The notes under the pieces were generated by a model, which ran no database searches, had not been told where the DNA came from, and saw only the letters and a list, made by a program, of their open reading frames with translations. A stretch of 64,000 bases of DNA from Epinephelus fuscoguttatus (Eukaryota; Chordata; Actinopteri; Perciformes; Serranidae), in contig NC_064755.1 in the NCBI RefSeq assembly GCF_011397635.1, positions 36,686,059 through 36,750,058 of the forward strand, in the 5' to 3' direction. The position numbers and the translations under genes are program-made. How positions within the stretch are numbered: the stretch's first letter is position 1; each line of letters starts with the position of its first letter. Shown here in pieces: positions 51,101-63,268 of this stretch.

Positions 51101-53906
51101 GGACATCCAGTTGGTAGGAGGCCCTGGGGCTGACTCAGAACACACTGGAGGGACTGTATATCTCATCTGGCCTGGAAACACCTCCAGATCCCCCAGGAGG
51201 AGCAGGAAAGTGTTGGTGGGGAGACGGACGTCTGGGGTACGTTGCTAAGCCTGTTGCCCCTACAACCTGGCCCTGAAAACCCGGATGAAAATAGATGGAT
51301 ACGTGACTAGTGTTAGGTTGGCTGGTGAAAGAGCGGGGCGCATAATGATGGCTAATGTTAGAGGAAACATTGGAGAGACTCAGCCATACATGTGAGAGAT
51401 GAGGAGTCTGTTGTGCACCAAAATTGGCGGCTAGTATACATATCAGAATACTAAGTGCTGTTTTGTTTATGTTGTTTGGTTAGCTTGTGGTGAGCTTGTA
51501 GGCTAACTGTCAGTGGCTTACACAGCACTAATGGTTGTGAAATCTGCACTAATGAGCTATCTTAAGCTATCTGATATGATGGGGTTTTTGGCAGACAGTG
51601 GAAGGATGCTCCAGGGTCCAGTTAACATCCAAAAACTACACGCCCTACCAAGTTTGCTGTCAAAACCTTTGCTATGCTAATACAAACTCTGCTTTCTGTA
51701 CTTACCGCTAATATGTGTTTCCAATAATAGACAACAATGGGCTGTCATATTAATGATCTATCTTGCTTATCTTGCTTGGCATACGTTTGAATCCAGATTT
51801 TAGGGCAGTGCACAGACATCAGTACCCTGGAAATACTCGCAAGAAATTTCAATTTGCTCAGCGAGTCACTCTGGCAATCAGTAATGATGCTCATTACCCA
51901 TGCTGTTGGAGCCGAGCTGCACCAATCACATCGGTGTATCTGATATAGGCGGGCCAGAGGCGAGCTAAACAGATGACGACAGCGCTGTGACGATGAGGTC
52001 CGGAATCTGTCAGTAAACATTGCAAGATGGCTACGGATGAACACCAGCTGTTTGAAACGGCTTTGGCCGCTGCAGTGAACGAGTTAGACTTGGCTTTTTC
52101 TCTAAAAGAGGGACAGAAGACGGCGCTCGAGTCTTTCCTTTGCAAGAAGGACGTTTTTGCTGTTTTGCCAACCGGATACGGCAAGAGTCTAATCTACCAT
52201 TTAGCTCCGCTGGTAGCTAAGCTCTGGATACGTCACCCCGTGTATTGTCCTGATTGGTCATAGTGTTATCCAATTGCGTGCAGTGATATTTTCAAATGCA
52301 TGCTTGGTGCCGCCCCTCGAGTTGGGCCATTTGCATTACTCATAGCCAGACCCTAAATCTTTCTAGATTTGGGTCTGGATTTCCAGGCTAAGACATCGGC
52401 ACCTCAATTACAGGAATGTGAAAACAATTCTCTAGTAACTAATGAAGTCAGTATAGTTCAGGTCAGACATTTTAAGGTACATAAACATTTTTGAGTCGAT
52501 GGACTCTTTAAACAGCAGTGGACAATATGATATAAAATTAAAATCATAATAAATTGTCATATTTATCCTGACATATAGTACATTGATTAACAACATTTGA
52601 ATTCTCAAACTTACATTTTAAGTATACTTTTATATGTATATTTTGATTGATAACAGTATTACAGTACATATTTTGGACTGCGTTTTGGGCTGCTGTTGGT
52701 AATTTAATAAATTTGGTTTATCATGCACCATTATTGGAAAGTTATAGTTACAATGAAAGAGTATAAAAACTGTTTGAAACACTGGAATGATTTTTCAGTT
52801 ACCACCAAAGACAATCTCTCTTCTGACACAAACAGATCTCTAAAAAGTTTCCCTTGAAGACTTTCAGACTGCTGCACTTTCTTCCAGTTTTATCAAAGCG
52901 TGCAGCGGGCCACTCCTTGTTTATCCTTGTGTTCATGTTGTTATCTCTGTGAAGTTATGCATTAAATCAATACAGTAGCCACACATAATGCTCCTTTTTC
53001 ATCTACACACATATATATAGGTATTAGCATAAGTTATGTGCTGGGGTGTATAATTCGAGCGGCTAAGCAGGAAAACGCTGAACCCCACTCCCCAGGGAAT
53101 TCTGCCATCTGCTTTTCATTTACTTCCTTGAGTAAACAGGATAAAACAGCTCGATTTGCATGAGCTCACTCACTATCTGGTCCTTGTGAGGATGAAAACA
53201 GCAGCTGAGTAACAATACAACAGTTAGGATCGCGAGAGATGCACTGTAACACACCAGCAGGGTTAATATATGCAATTTCATCTGCACCTAATTTGGGCAG
53301 GAGAGCAATTATCTTGTGACAGCTTCTTCCTAGTTGTTGTTCATCACTGGCAGCCTCGGTGGCCTTTTTTATTTTCCCTCGAGGACTGAAGGAAGCTCTG
53401 TGATTAAGTAAACACAATCACACTTGATCACTGCAGCAGAGTTGTTTCTCTTTTATGTTCTCGTTGGCACCACAAATAAACATGCGAGAGATTAATTTAG
53501 GGTTAATAGAATCGTTAATCCCCGTTTCTGATGGTGTCTGACAGGCGTTTAGAACATACAACAGCTTCTCTGTGACCTCAGATGTGATATTTGTGGCAAA
53601 ATCACTTCTCTGTCTCATTTCTCCTCACCCACAGACTCTTGTTTACACCTGCTGCTGGCGTGCCTGTGGTGCCAGTGCTCCGTGCTGCTCCTGGGTCTGC
53701 TGGAGGCGTGCTCCTCCTGCCTCCACACCCTCTGCTCCTGTTGCTGCCACGCCTGCGCCCGCTGCTGCTCGGCCATAGAGGAGGCGCCCGTGGAGGAGCT
53801 CAACTGCCATGCCCACTGCCACTCGGTGCTGTTTGAGTCTTGCTGCGAGCCGACCGAGTGTCTTGAGTTTTGTCTGGAGTGCTGCGAGATCTGCCATCGC
53901 AGCTAG
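48151..53906 (+). CDS. mdfic: MDFIC, MyoD family inhibitor domain-containing protein
   Basis: I-mfa-domain protein that binds and modulates transcription factors and, in mammals, Piezo channels. Four coding exons, all in phase 1: 48151-48211 (GC donor), 48553-48642, 50232-50489, 53635-53906; 226 aa (human 246). Exons 2-3 read [17 protein letters not shown], aligning with human GNPSDGELIRTQPQRLP, and exon 3 has [19 protein letters not shown], matching the IQSSLSVNSDISKKSK block. The last exon is the cysteine-rich I-mfa domain (about 22 Cys in 90 residues): [13 protein letters not shown] at the start, then [21 protein letters not shown] at the end, here split as [13 protein letters not shown] and [14 protein letters not shown] pair in exon 3 might bind metal. 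Gene order (ppp1r3a - foxp2 - mdfic) supports mdfic over mdfic2. Exon 1 rests on phase and splice signals only. Confidence 0.88.
48846..49218. mobile_element. Mariner-like MITE in mdfic intron 2
   Basis: A perfect 16-bp inverted pair AAAACATTAAAACCAC (48846-48861) / GTGGTTTTAATGTTTT (49190-49205), then AGTTGATAGGTGTA, which is the reverse complement of the TATACACC...CAAAACATTAAAACCAC start common to fish mariner MITEs. The left terminus is worn. Confidence 0.7.
49190..50100 (+). mobile_element. L2/Rex1-like LINE fragment split by the 370-bp element
   Basis: Left part about 49220-49532 includes [15 protein letters not shown]; right part 49921-50070 includes [19 protein letters not shown] and [14 protein letters not shown]. 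These are contiguous motifs of fish LINEs, interrupted in the middle of the TSRIDYC motif by the element at 49542-49911. Relic only. Confidence 0.78.
49542..49911 (+). mobile_element. Non-autonomous element with 9-bp target duplication, copy 2
   Basis: Exact 9-bp duplications CATCCCGTA at 49533-49541 and 49912-49920 bound 370 bp beginning TAGTCTCTATA and ending GGTTCCGAGAATG, the same ends as 34902-35310 and in the same orientation. Removing the element and one duplication restores the LINE motif across the site, which proves the insertion. Confidence 0.9.
50700..51300 (+). mobile_element. LINE 3' fragment in mdfic intron 3
   Basis: Reads [41 protein letters not shown] and [16 protein letters not shown], then an AAAATAGATGGATAC tail. 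It is the same family as 47160-47440 but longer and decayed. Confidence 0.75.
52027..52260 (+). pseudogene. RecQ-like helicase N-terminal fragment, element-associated
   Basis: The ATG at 52027 opens a 78-residue frame. After [20 protein letters not shown] it has [21 protein letters not shown]: the Q-type motif and Walker A (PTGYGKS) of RecQ helicases. It then diverges into unrelated sequence and stops. Motifs II-VI are missing, so it cannot work as a helicase. A terminal hairpin about 85 bp downstream (52343-52390) suggests that it was carried by a mobile element. Confidence 0.65.
52343..52390. repeat. Terminal hairpin TAGCC...GGCTA
   Basis: CCAGACCCTAAATC and GATTTGGGTCTGG pair with one bulged base around TTTCTA, with outer TAGCC / GGCTA also complementary. 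It resembles an element end. Confidence 0.7.
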
Positions 53907-56900
53907 GACGCGGCTGGGCCATCAGGCCTGAGGACTAATATACTAAAAGACGTGATGAGACTGAAACAACAGACATTCTAACCAACGTTGGATTCACTAG
54001 TTCTGCAATGACATTTGTTTGTCATCACCCATCTATCTACTAATTATTCTTACAACACATGCTGCTAAAACCAAACTCTGAATGGTCACTTTTCAAAGAG
54101 GGAAGATGTGACTCCAGTGCGTCACACTTCTCTTCATCAGTAAAGGCAATTTTAAGTGCCTTTATAAACTAAAGCACTTTGAAATAAGTAAAACATTTTG
54201 GGAAATTCTCATATTTGTTTCTCTGTAAGTACTGAGCGGGGGCCAGGATGTGATTCAACGTTAGCTAAACTTAGCATAAAGCCTGGGAGAAGGGAGGAAT
54301 GACTAGCCTGGCTCAACTAATCCAACCCTCAACATCTCTTAAGATCACAAATTACTGAACGTAAAACCACAAATTGTCCTTTTGTGTTCAATTAAGCAAA
54401 CAAGATACTCTACTGTTACTGTTAGAGGTTCTGTATTTGCTATGTAAAGATAAAGTGGAGTGATGGCGTCCTGAGCAGAGAATGACGTCACCCTCCAGCT
54501 GTGTGTGTTGTGATCTGAGCTTCTCTGTGGTTTGTTGTGGTGAGCCGGTCGGGCCATACATGCATGTTAGTGTATATGTGCATACCACTTGCGCAACTGC
54601 GCTCATAAGGCGGTTACCGCTGACATCAGGACGGTGTTGTCACAGAAGCGTAGCGCCCACCCTCTAATTCCCCATTAGTTAACACCATTAGCTATTTTAG
54701 CAATGTTGCTGTCAGTGTTGCTCAGTCTTTTCCAATGGAAGTAGTTAGCGCTCACTCTAAAAGTCACTGAAAGTTGATGGCATATGCTTATTTGCATTAA
54801 TGGGAGAATTTAAACTTTCAGCACAGCATTAGATTCAATAGAAAAGAATGAGATGGGCCAAATGGGAAACACTAGGCTACAACTGAATTCCCATGGCGAG
54901 CAGTGCCTCCTCTCCTCTTGCCCTGCCTGTCCTACACCTACTGCACGATGCAAGAAGAGAGGGGGAGGAACCTGCACTACCGGTGGAAAAGCCGTGGACT
55001 GTGATGACTCTGAGCAGCGTGCATGGGAATGAATTACAATATACTATATTTTCTCTTTTCCCCTGATGGTCTGAATAAGTCGCTAAATTTGTCGCTTGTA
55101 GCTTTATAGAAATAAAGTTGCAAACAGGGTCGAGAAAGTCCCCAAGTTGGCTACAATGGCTGCCTTTGTTTAAAGCTGTTCACTGAGTTAGCACTGTTAG
55201 CTGCCGGCTCAGCCACCAGGTTGAGAACTGTGTTGAGCCCTTTTGCCCTAAAATACACTGAGATAGACACCTCATTCACGTTATAACGAAGTAATTTTTT
55301 TTTAAATAGGATCATCGGCACATAGACCACAAATCAGATAAAAATGGTGATAAATGTAATACAGTTTTAGTGAGTGATAGTCTATGGCAGGTGAATTACT
55401 GAACTTTGGACAGATCCTGGTTAACTGATTCCCACCCTTCCAGTCGTTATGCTAAGATAAACTAAGCTAAGCTAAGCTAAGCTAAACTAACATAAGCTAA
55501 GCACATCTTGGTGGGATTAAGGAACAGTTTGACATTTTGAAAAATACACTTTTTGCCTAGAGTTAGATTACAGGTTTCATACCACTCTCATTTTGTCTGT
55601 GAAATATGAAGCTACAGCCAAAAGACCATTTTTGACCTCCTTGAATCTTGTCATCACCATGAGGTTACCAGGCTAGTCGTATCCCCCCGTTTCCATTCTT
55701 CATGCTAAGCTAACCGCTTCCTGGCTCCAGCTTCATAGATCATTTAAATACTGGCATGAGAATGGTGTCAATCTTCTTATCAAACTCTCTGGAAGAAAGT
55801 AAATGAGCCTGTTTCCCAAACTATTCCTTCAACATCAGTGCATTCTCATCTCACTACAGCCACACTAACAAGAGGAAGGAATAGATTATTATGCATTATT
55901 TATCTCCTTCTTGATTTCGTGGGAAATAGATTCAAGGACCTTTTGAAATATTAAAAGAAACTGACAAGGTCATTTATTCTGCTCATTAAATCTCTTTGGA
56001 TAGCCAGGGTGAATAAAATTAAAGCTCATTAATACTCTAGTGTTGTTCTCGATCACATTGCGGCACAATGAAATGGTAAATTTTGTAATAAACAAGCAGA
56101 GAAACTTGCTGCACTGCAGCGTGTTCAAGCTACAGTGTGTTCAGGATTCAGGTTTTATTCTACAGAAATAAAACCTTTTGTTTGTACATCAAGTTGCATT
56201 TAATGACTTTGACCCAGCAGGACCCCGAACGAGCGGGGTCTACCTCTTTGCTCAGCTTTGTACGGGTTCTCATGTTATAAGATTGCAGGTCTGACTTTTC
56301 CCTGCGCAGCTCTTTGCAGCTGAGGAACAGGGCGACAAAAAACCTGTCAGCTCTCTCTTGAATCCCTTTTCATATTTGTCATATAAAGCACTTAGAACAT
56401 AAAAGGATGCTCATTCTCCCCAGATCTCGGAAGATCGAAGCAGGCTCCTTTAAAGCCGTCGTGTGAGTTGACAGCAGAGAGGCAGAGTAAACAGCCAAAA
56501 ATAAAACAAAGCAGCGATAAAGACAACGCTGTCAATCTGTCCAGGCGAGCCAAGAGGCTCATTTAAATCATGTTAGAGCGAGTACATCGAATTTAAGTAT
56601 CTCTTTTGCCCACAACACATTTGGATTCTGCTGGTGACAAGAAACAGCGGTGACGTCCAATTTAGAGCATGGCGAGCATACACCAACAAATAAACACTCA
56701 GGTTTGTTCCACTTGTCCCCCTCAATTTGTTATACCCTTTACCCACAGCTGATGTCTACCACCACAAATCACAAACAGCTGGTACTGTCAGAGTGGATTC
56801 AGGACCTACACGTGTTACAGCCACACAGTGATGCGCTACTTCAAGATGGATGTTTAGGTTTGCATTTGAGGTTTGATTTGAAATCACCACTAAAATGAAA

Positions 56901-57840
56901 AATACTGATGAAAATGATGCCAGTGACAGTGCCACCGCTTTTGATTTTACGGTTGTGAAAACAAACCAAAAAAAAAAAAACTAGCTCTGGATATAAACTT
57001 TTAAATATTTTGCTAACAGATTAATCCTTTTAAGTTGTGTTTCCAAGCGTTCTGGTCCATCGCTTGTTAGGATTTGCTGCTTTTTGTCCTTTTATGTGTC
57101 GATAAATTAATTATCTTCAATATATCTTTAATTTCAAGACATCACTGTGGGGTTCCGAGAAATTGCTATGAGCGTTTTTCTGACTTTATAGACCAAACAA
57201 TTACTTTACAGATGAATTAATAATGTACAATGATTATCATTAGTTGTAACTCTAAACCTTTGTGCCTGTTTTTCCAGTAAAATAACATAATGAAATATGA
57301 ATCACAAAAAACAATTGTACTAAGAAAAGGCAATCAAAATTTGAAATAAAAAGTCTATTAAAAAAGGTGGTGAAAATGGTGAAAAATAATTACAAGAAAT
57401 TATTTAAACTTTTTTATTAATAATAATATATTGTTGCCCATATCTGAACCCCCATTACTACTCTGTCCTGTTTTTATTTTGGTGTGTGTTTGTGGGTTTT
57501 AATTGTGGAGTTTACATTCCACAGTTAAAAACTAACACGATGGGTATTTTATAAACTGACATTTTTTATGACTACTTTTGCTGCTCTGCATGTTTAGTAG
57601 TCCTGTTTATGACTGTATATCTAGCTACTGTACTTTTATTTATTTAATTTATGCCAGGAACAGTCCCACTGAGATTCAAAACCTCTTTTTCAAGGGAGTC
57701 CTGGGTGAGACAACAGCATCAAGAATTTCACAGAAAAGTACAAACAAACAGCATAAAATTTTTCATACACAAAAACAGACTACATTCTTAAAACAAACCA
57801 GTTAACTAAAAACAATTAATTTGAATTCGGAGCATTCAAT
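53907..57840. other. Intergenic right of mdfic, left part
   Basis: The mdfic 3' UTR may extend to AATAAA near 55110. Also present: a (GCTAA)n array at 55452-55500 within a common fish repeat, and a minus-strand hAT-like block at about 57090-57260 (TTTGGTCTATAAAGTCAGAAAA on the reverse strand). No genes seen. Confidence 0.5.
55452..55500. repeat. (GCTAA)n array
   Basis: Four perfect GCTAA units flanked by imperfect ones, next to the TTATGCTAAG motif common in fish intergenic DNA. Confidence 0.75.
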
Positions 57841-58850
57841 AGAGGTGGGAATCACCAGATGATCCACGATACGATATTATCACGATACTTAAGTCACAAT
57901 ACAATATTATTGTGATTTTAAATATGTTGCGATATGCTGAGAATTGGGATAAAATATATTGCTATATACTGCAAAATATTAACTTTTTTTCAACTGTGAA
58001 TCATGTCCCCGAAGGAAAACTTTGCCAACATCTTTTTTATCTTATAGGATAAAGTTTTCAGTCTGTTCATTTCACCTCAGCCATTTTTTTGCAGCAGTAA
58101 AATGTATCTAGAGGACTGAAAAAGTAATTGATTACGTTATTCTTGTCGGCTACCTCTTGAAGACGAGAGTGAAGGAAGCACTTTTAACAAAGACAGTGCA
58201 GGTAAGGGAAATGACACACACAAGTCAGAAGGTTGACAGAAGGTTAATATAATTTTTCCTCACAGGTGAGACAGGAAACAGTCACATTAAACTAAAAAAT
58301 AAACATATCAAATGAGCACCTCTCTTGAAACTGCCCTTCAGTTAAACTTTTCTTTTAGATTTAGAGACATTTTAGTGTCAAGTGCGCGTGGGAAATCAGA
58401 GTGCTGTAACTGTTGGTCATTCATACCTCAAGTGTCGCTAACTTGGGTGTGTCAGGGTGTCGACAGATATCAACAGTTGAATGTAATGCTTTTAAAGACC
58501 TTTACAAGATACATTTTTAAATTTAAGACAGATTTTTGGACAAATCATCTTTTTCTTATTCAAGCATAGCAGGTAAGTATAAGGTTGAGAGAAGGTTTTA
58601 TGTAGAAATACTGTTATTAGAGTAAGTTCAGTTAACGTACATTATGCCAACAGGTAAGTGGAGTAAAGACCAAGGGTCACTGGTAGGTTTAACGATTTGT
58701 AACATCAGAAAAGAGGACTTTAATGCAGAAGAGCTTGACTCATTTTGAAAAAATACATAAATAATTAAATTAAAAGATGGGTAAACTAAATTAGATAAAA
58801 TGTGCACGGCAATTTAGACCTCACAAATTCAGATTTAGGACTATTTAATG
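57841..58850. other. Intergenic stretch with hAT-like CGATA-rich fragment
   Basis: 57850-57960 is rich in CACGATAC / ATATTATTGTGAT motifs typical of worn fish hAT elements. No ends could be set and no genes were seen. Confidence 0.4.
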
Positions 58851-59333
58851 CAGAGATGTCAAACTCATTTAGTCATATGGGCGACACAAGATAAATCCAT
58901 AATTACCTTAAAATAACATCAGCTCCAATTTTTTTCCCCTTTCTTGTATAAAGAAGCTCAAGTGCATTCTGCAGATGTTCATCCTTTTATAAAACAGATG
59001 AACAGCCTGAGATGTGTGAATCACTCTACTCCTCTGTCAGTACATGTGCATTTATACATACATTTTTTTGTTTTTTAGCAATGGGGTTCTCCCAATATTA
59101 TTTTAAGTTAGAAGTCTGGCACAGATTCTTTTGGACTGATGCTGCAGATTGACAATATTTTGCACAATGTTCAGTAACTGTATTCTGGTCAGTGTGCAAA
59201 GCCTCTGAAGCAGGCACTCAGTGTAGAACTTGTTCCTGAAACCTGCCACCTCTTTGTCTAGTCATGTAGTGGGCCGGATTGGACCCTTTGGCGGGCTGGT
59301 TCTGGCCCACGGGCCGTATGTTTGACACCCCTG
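58851..59333. mobile_element. hAT-type element with TGTCAAAC termini
   Basis: Left end CAGAGATGTCAAACTCA and right end GTTTGACACCCCTG form inverted repeats CAGRGRTGTCAAAC. The right end is preceded by the GGGCCGGATTGGACCC and GGCCCACGGGCCGTATG blocks typical of such hAT elements. No matching 8-bp duplication was found, so one flank may be rearranged. Confidence 0.7.
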
Positions 59334-61709
59334 GGAGGCCTAATATTTACATAATTGAATTTAATGCTTTAAGACATTGTAAGGACCTGCTGACACCCTG
59401 TAGGCGCAATTCACTGATGATTAAATGTAAAATAAAGAGAGGATTTCTATACTCTGATTTTGCAGCCTTAGTAGAAAATTAAGAATTAAAGAGTTGAGAA
59501 AAAGTCAGAATGAGAACAACAACAAACAAAAATTAAATCAATCTGACGGGTGTTCTGAGTCCGCTGATTCAGCCGTCATGCTGGTAAAATAAAATCGACA
59601 CAAGTGACCAGTTAAATGAACACATAAAGTTTTCTGGTTTTCTAAGAGCGGCGTGCTCACTGATACGGCTTCGAAAATGTTTGACTTTTCTTTCATTGTT
59701 ATTTTGCGTCATGCTTTCGTTCGGGCGACAGTCAGAGTTTGAGATGCACTTCTACATTGGTATCATGGTAGGAAGATTTATAAATAAAGTGGCCTGTTCA
59801 GTTGACAACCTCATCATGTGTCGGAGGCTTGAGGTTGAAAACCGACACCTTGTTTTTTCTTAGCAGTTGTCGGACTGGCAGTCTGAGATAACAAGACTGG
59901 GCATCACAGACGGAGGATGACCCAGTGAGGAGCGGTTTGTTTTAAACTTGAGCTGCTTTTCAAAAACAACCCTTTCAACACTTTTTTTTATTCCTCAGAA
60001 TCTGTCTATTTGTATTCTCGCCTGCCTCCAAAGCTTTATGACAATGGTTGTAACCTCCTCAATCAAAACAAGGTTTACGTGTAGTGTATGAAGTGGCGTC
60101 TATTGAAAAAAGGGGAAATAATAACACCTAATAGTCAGTCTGTCAGATGTGCCCATCTGCTGTAAAGGAAACAAAAATAAATGTAACAAGATTTGAATAT
60201 CTAACATTTGAGGCTGACGCAGAGAGGACGGATCAAAGGGAAGAGAGAGACACCAGAGGGGGGCAATCATAAACACATTGTCTCATTTTAATAAGTGAGG
60301 GGAATGGTTTCTAAACCAGCGCATATCATCAAGTTTCATGTGTTTTCTACTGCAAGAAGAGGAGAGGGGGGGTAAAGTGAAGTACATCAAAACATAGCTA
60401 ATGAGGGTTGGGTTAAAAATGGCTGTGCATGAAATATTGATGGCAAGCTGAATTTTTATCTTGAATTGAAGATACCTGAGAGCAAGTTCTGCTCACAATA
60501 ACTGCAGGATGAGGAGTAATTCAACCATAAGAGAGTTCAGTACTAAACATATACTCCTCTGCTACAACTCAACTGCATGCTTATACTGCTCATCAGTCCG
60601 ATACTTGGAATCTATCACAAACAGATTGTAAAAACCAAAAACCAACAGTCATTACAGTAAAAGGAAAAAGGTAGGAGACAAGTGTCATGAATGTACTTAA
60701 TATTTTAGTTAATGTTCTATTGATATAACGTGTAATCCTGCTTTCACATGGACTCAGGCAGTTGGTAGACGGCAGATGGAAAACTGTCCGACAGAATGGC
60801 AGGGCGGTAAAATGAAACACGCATGATGATATGTTGCAATGGTGATGCCGTGTTTCTTATTTTATGAAATTTGTTTTACACAAAATAGAATTAGTTTGAA
60901 GAAAGGTATTCGGACATCCAGCTGTCCCAGATGCAGGTGCGTTGGAATATATCACTCGAGTCTTTGAGCAGAAAATCCCACACACTGCTCTTACTCGGCT
61001 TCACAATTTATTGGTAACGCTAACGTTTCGAGTGTTGAACACGAAAGTCCAGGACGGCCGAAACGTTAGTGTTACACAAAAAAATTGAATAAATTATATT
61101 CAAATTATTTTGTGCTTGTTTATGATGAACATTTTCTAGTGATGTCCAGAATATATAGTTCAGATCAACCCTGTTTTCATCTTGTGTGAAGGAGGGACAT
61201 CACATCTTTGTAAATTCCTTCTCTGAGGACGACGACAATATTCTCTGCCAGCCTCACCCAATTTTACCGTCCTCCTCTCGTCCTCTAAAACAAAATCCAA
61301 TTTGCCGTCTACAGACTTCTTGATTCCATGTGAACACAGCACACTTACAATAATTAAATCAGCATGCTATAACATTTACATCTGTAATAAAGCAGAGGTC
61401 CGTCAGTCTTGTATCTTTGTGTCTTCGTATTTTTGTACTTTCTTTTGCATGCATAGTTTTTAAATTTTGAAATTTTGAAATTTTTAATCTGACTGTTTCT
61501 CCTTGACTGCTGTAACCCTGGAATTTCTCAGTTGTGGGATCAACAAAGGTGTATCTTATCTTTGCAAGACAACAACCCACGTTGGATTTATTGATTGTTT
61601 TTTTTCCGTCCTCTTCTTTTTTTTCTTGTTTTGTCAGTATGCGTTCTTGTTAGAGCTATGTGCAGGAGTGTGAGAGCTGCACCGTGGACAGCTGGTGAGA
61701 GTCCACCTG

Positions 61710-61748
<39 letters not shown>

Positions 61749-62984
61749 GCACGCACGCACCAAGTGACTAACTTAAGCATCACACTGAAAACTTTACGAG
61801 TTTAGCGACAGAGTCAAGGTGTCTGTGTGGGTCTGTTGGGACTGTTTAACGTGTTGGACGTTAGCCGCTGCAATGTTGGTTGCTGCTAACTGGGCAGACT
61901 TTCAGCCGACCGGGAGGACAGTGGCTCAGAGATGGTCCTTCAGCTCTGCATGTAACCTATGTAACAGCAGCAACAGAAAGTTTGCAGATTTTTCTTATGT
62001 TATCTTTGACTTTATGGACTAATAAGCTCATTAAAGTCCAGTTGTTCACCGTTGCCCATCCCTAGTATGTATGCTGTTTAGAACAAATTAAAATCAAATC
62101 ACATCAGTCACATCTTCAAACTCCAAAATCTGTTACAAATCCTTGGTAATTTTATTGGATCTTTTGCTTCTCATGTCCACATCAGACATCAATATTTCAC
62201 TCAAGTTCAAGGTTTTTTACTTTTATTTTTTATGTACAACTTTAGAGTCTTCTGTAATGTACAGGCGTCATTAATGTTTTCCTTTATTGATTTTGTTACA
62301 GTATTTATGAATAATGAAAAAAACAAAACAAAACAAAAAACCAAGCGTGTTTCACTTCTGGTGGCTCTAAAAGCAAGCCAAACAAAAGCTGAAATGTCAG
62401 TTGTACAAATGTAGTCACCCTGTTTCGATGGCCAGAGAGTATTCCAGCTCGTCTTATTCAAGTATATCATGTTCATAAAAAAACAAATATTAGTGAATAA
62501 ATAAAAATAACCATAAACACAATACTCCGATGAGTCTAAGACCAAGACAGATATTGCACCATTTGATGGCACGTACCAAATGTAATATCTTGGCAAAAAT
62601 TAATGATACATACATCAAATACTTAGAAATTCAGATTTAGCAACACCAACATTCACAAATAAAAATCCAAACCAGGACTCTGTATGTATATATATATATA
62701 TATATATAGTGCTAATAGAAACAGAATGGTAACAGATTGAACAGATTAGAACAAATACTTTCGAGGTTCTCTCTAACTGTACCCATCAATGATGCAACAT
62801 CTATTATATGACTCATGCCCTTTGCTCCTGAGTGGTTAAGTGCAATGTGCATTATGTTTGCTTTTTCATAAAAGAAGGTAAATAGATACAAAACTGGATT
62901 ACTGGTGTTTCGTGACTGGGCGGTGGCTTTTATTTTTTTTTACTGGCTAAAATACATGTGATTGCGAGCAGCTGTGGTGTGTGT
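59334..62984. other. Intergenic/3' region of the right-edge gene
   Basis: Holds an inverted pair around CGAAACGTTAG / CTAACGTTTCG (61017-61075), a (CA)n(GCAC)n run at 61710-61761, a (TA)n at 62690-62708 and a segment resembling the interior of the TTAA element family (61880-62000). TTTATT near 62930 or 62223 could be minus-strand poly(A) signals of the gene at 62985. Confidence 0.45.
61710..61761. repeat. (CA)n(GCAC)n microsatellite
   Basis: About sixteen CA units followed by four GCAC units in intergenic DNA. Confidence 0.92.
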
Positions 62985-63268
62985 TCAGATCATGTTGTTC
63001 TTCTTTAGTACCTCCAAGTACTGCTGCGTTGCCCTGCTGACGGGGTCCAGCTCAACCCTCGAGGCAGAGCCCACCGGCGACATACGGGCTGAAGCAGCGT
63101 CCAGCTCTGCTGTGGCTGAGGACCAGACAGAGAGACCACAGTGAGTGTCACTGAGTAGCAGCTACAAGTCAGACACTGCTACCAAATAATTACTTTCATG
63201 TTTCCAGCGTCAGTGCACTCACCATTGTTTAATTCCCTTGATATGCCTTTATCCAACTCACTCTGCAT
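62985..63268 (-). CDS. Last two coding exons of an unidentified gene
   Basis: Penultimate exon 63223-63268: after TTTATTTTCCAG it reads MQSELDKGISRELNN, ending AATG|GTGAGT. Last exon 62985-63115: after GTCCTCAG it reads TAELDAASARMSPVG, then SRVELDPVSRATQQYLEVL, KKNNMI and a stop. Phase 1 joins them (Ala codon). Good splice sites, an uninterrupted frame and a charged, amphipathic composition typical of coiled-coil C-termini argue for a real gene running in from the right edge. I do not recognise the family. In human the next gene after MDFIC is TFEC, but this tail does not look like TFEC. No function is proposed. Confidence 0.6.

Larger units (their letters stand above)
51301..53634. other. 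mdfic intron 3, right part
   Basis: Contains the RecQ-like fragment and its hairpin. From 52400 to 53634 no gene or named element was seen, only scattered short frames. Confidence 0.5.

Noticed and set aside
62207-62596. 129-aa minus-strand ORF downstream of the right-edge gene
   Set aside because: AT-rich, hydrophobic/Lys-rich chance composition, after the stop codon of the exon at 62985; most likely 3' UTR or intergenic.
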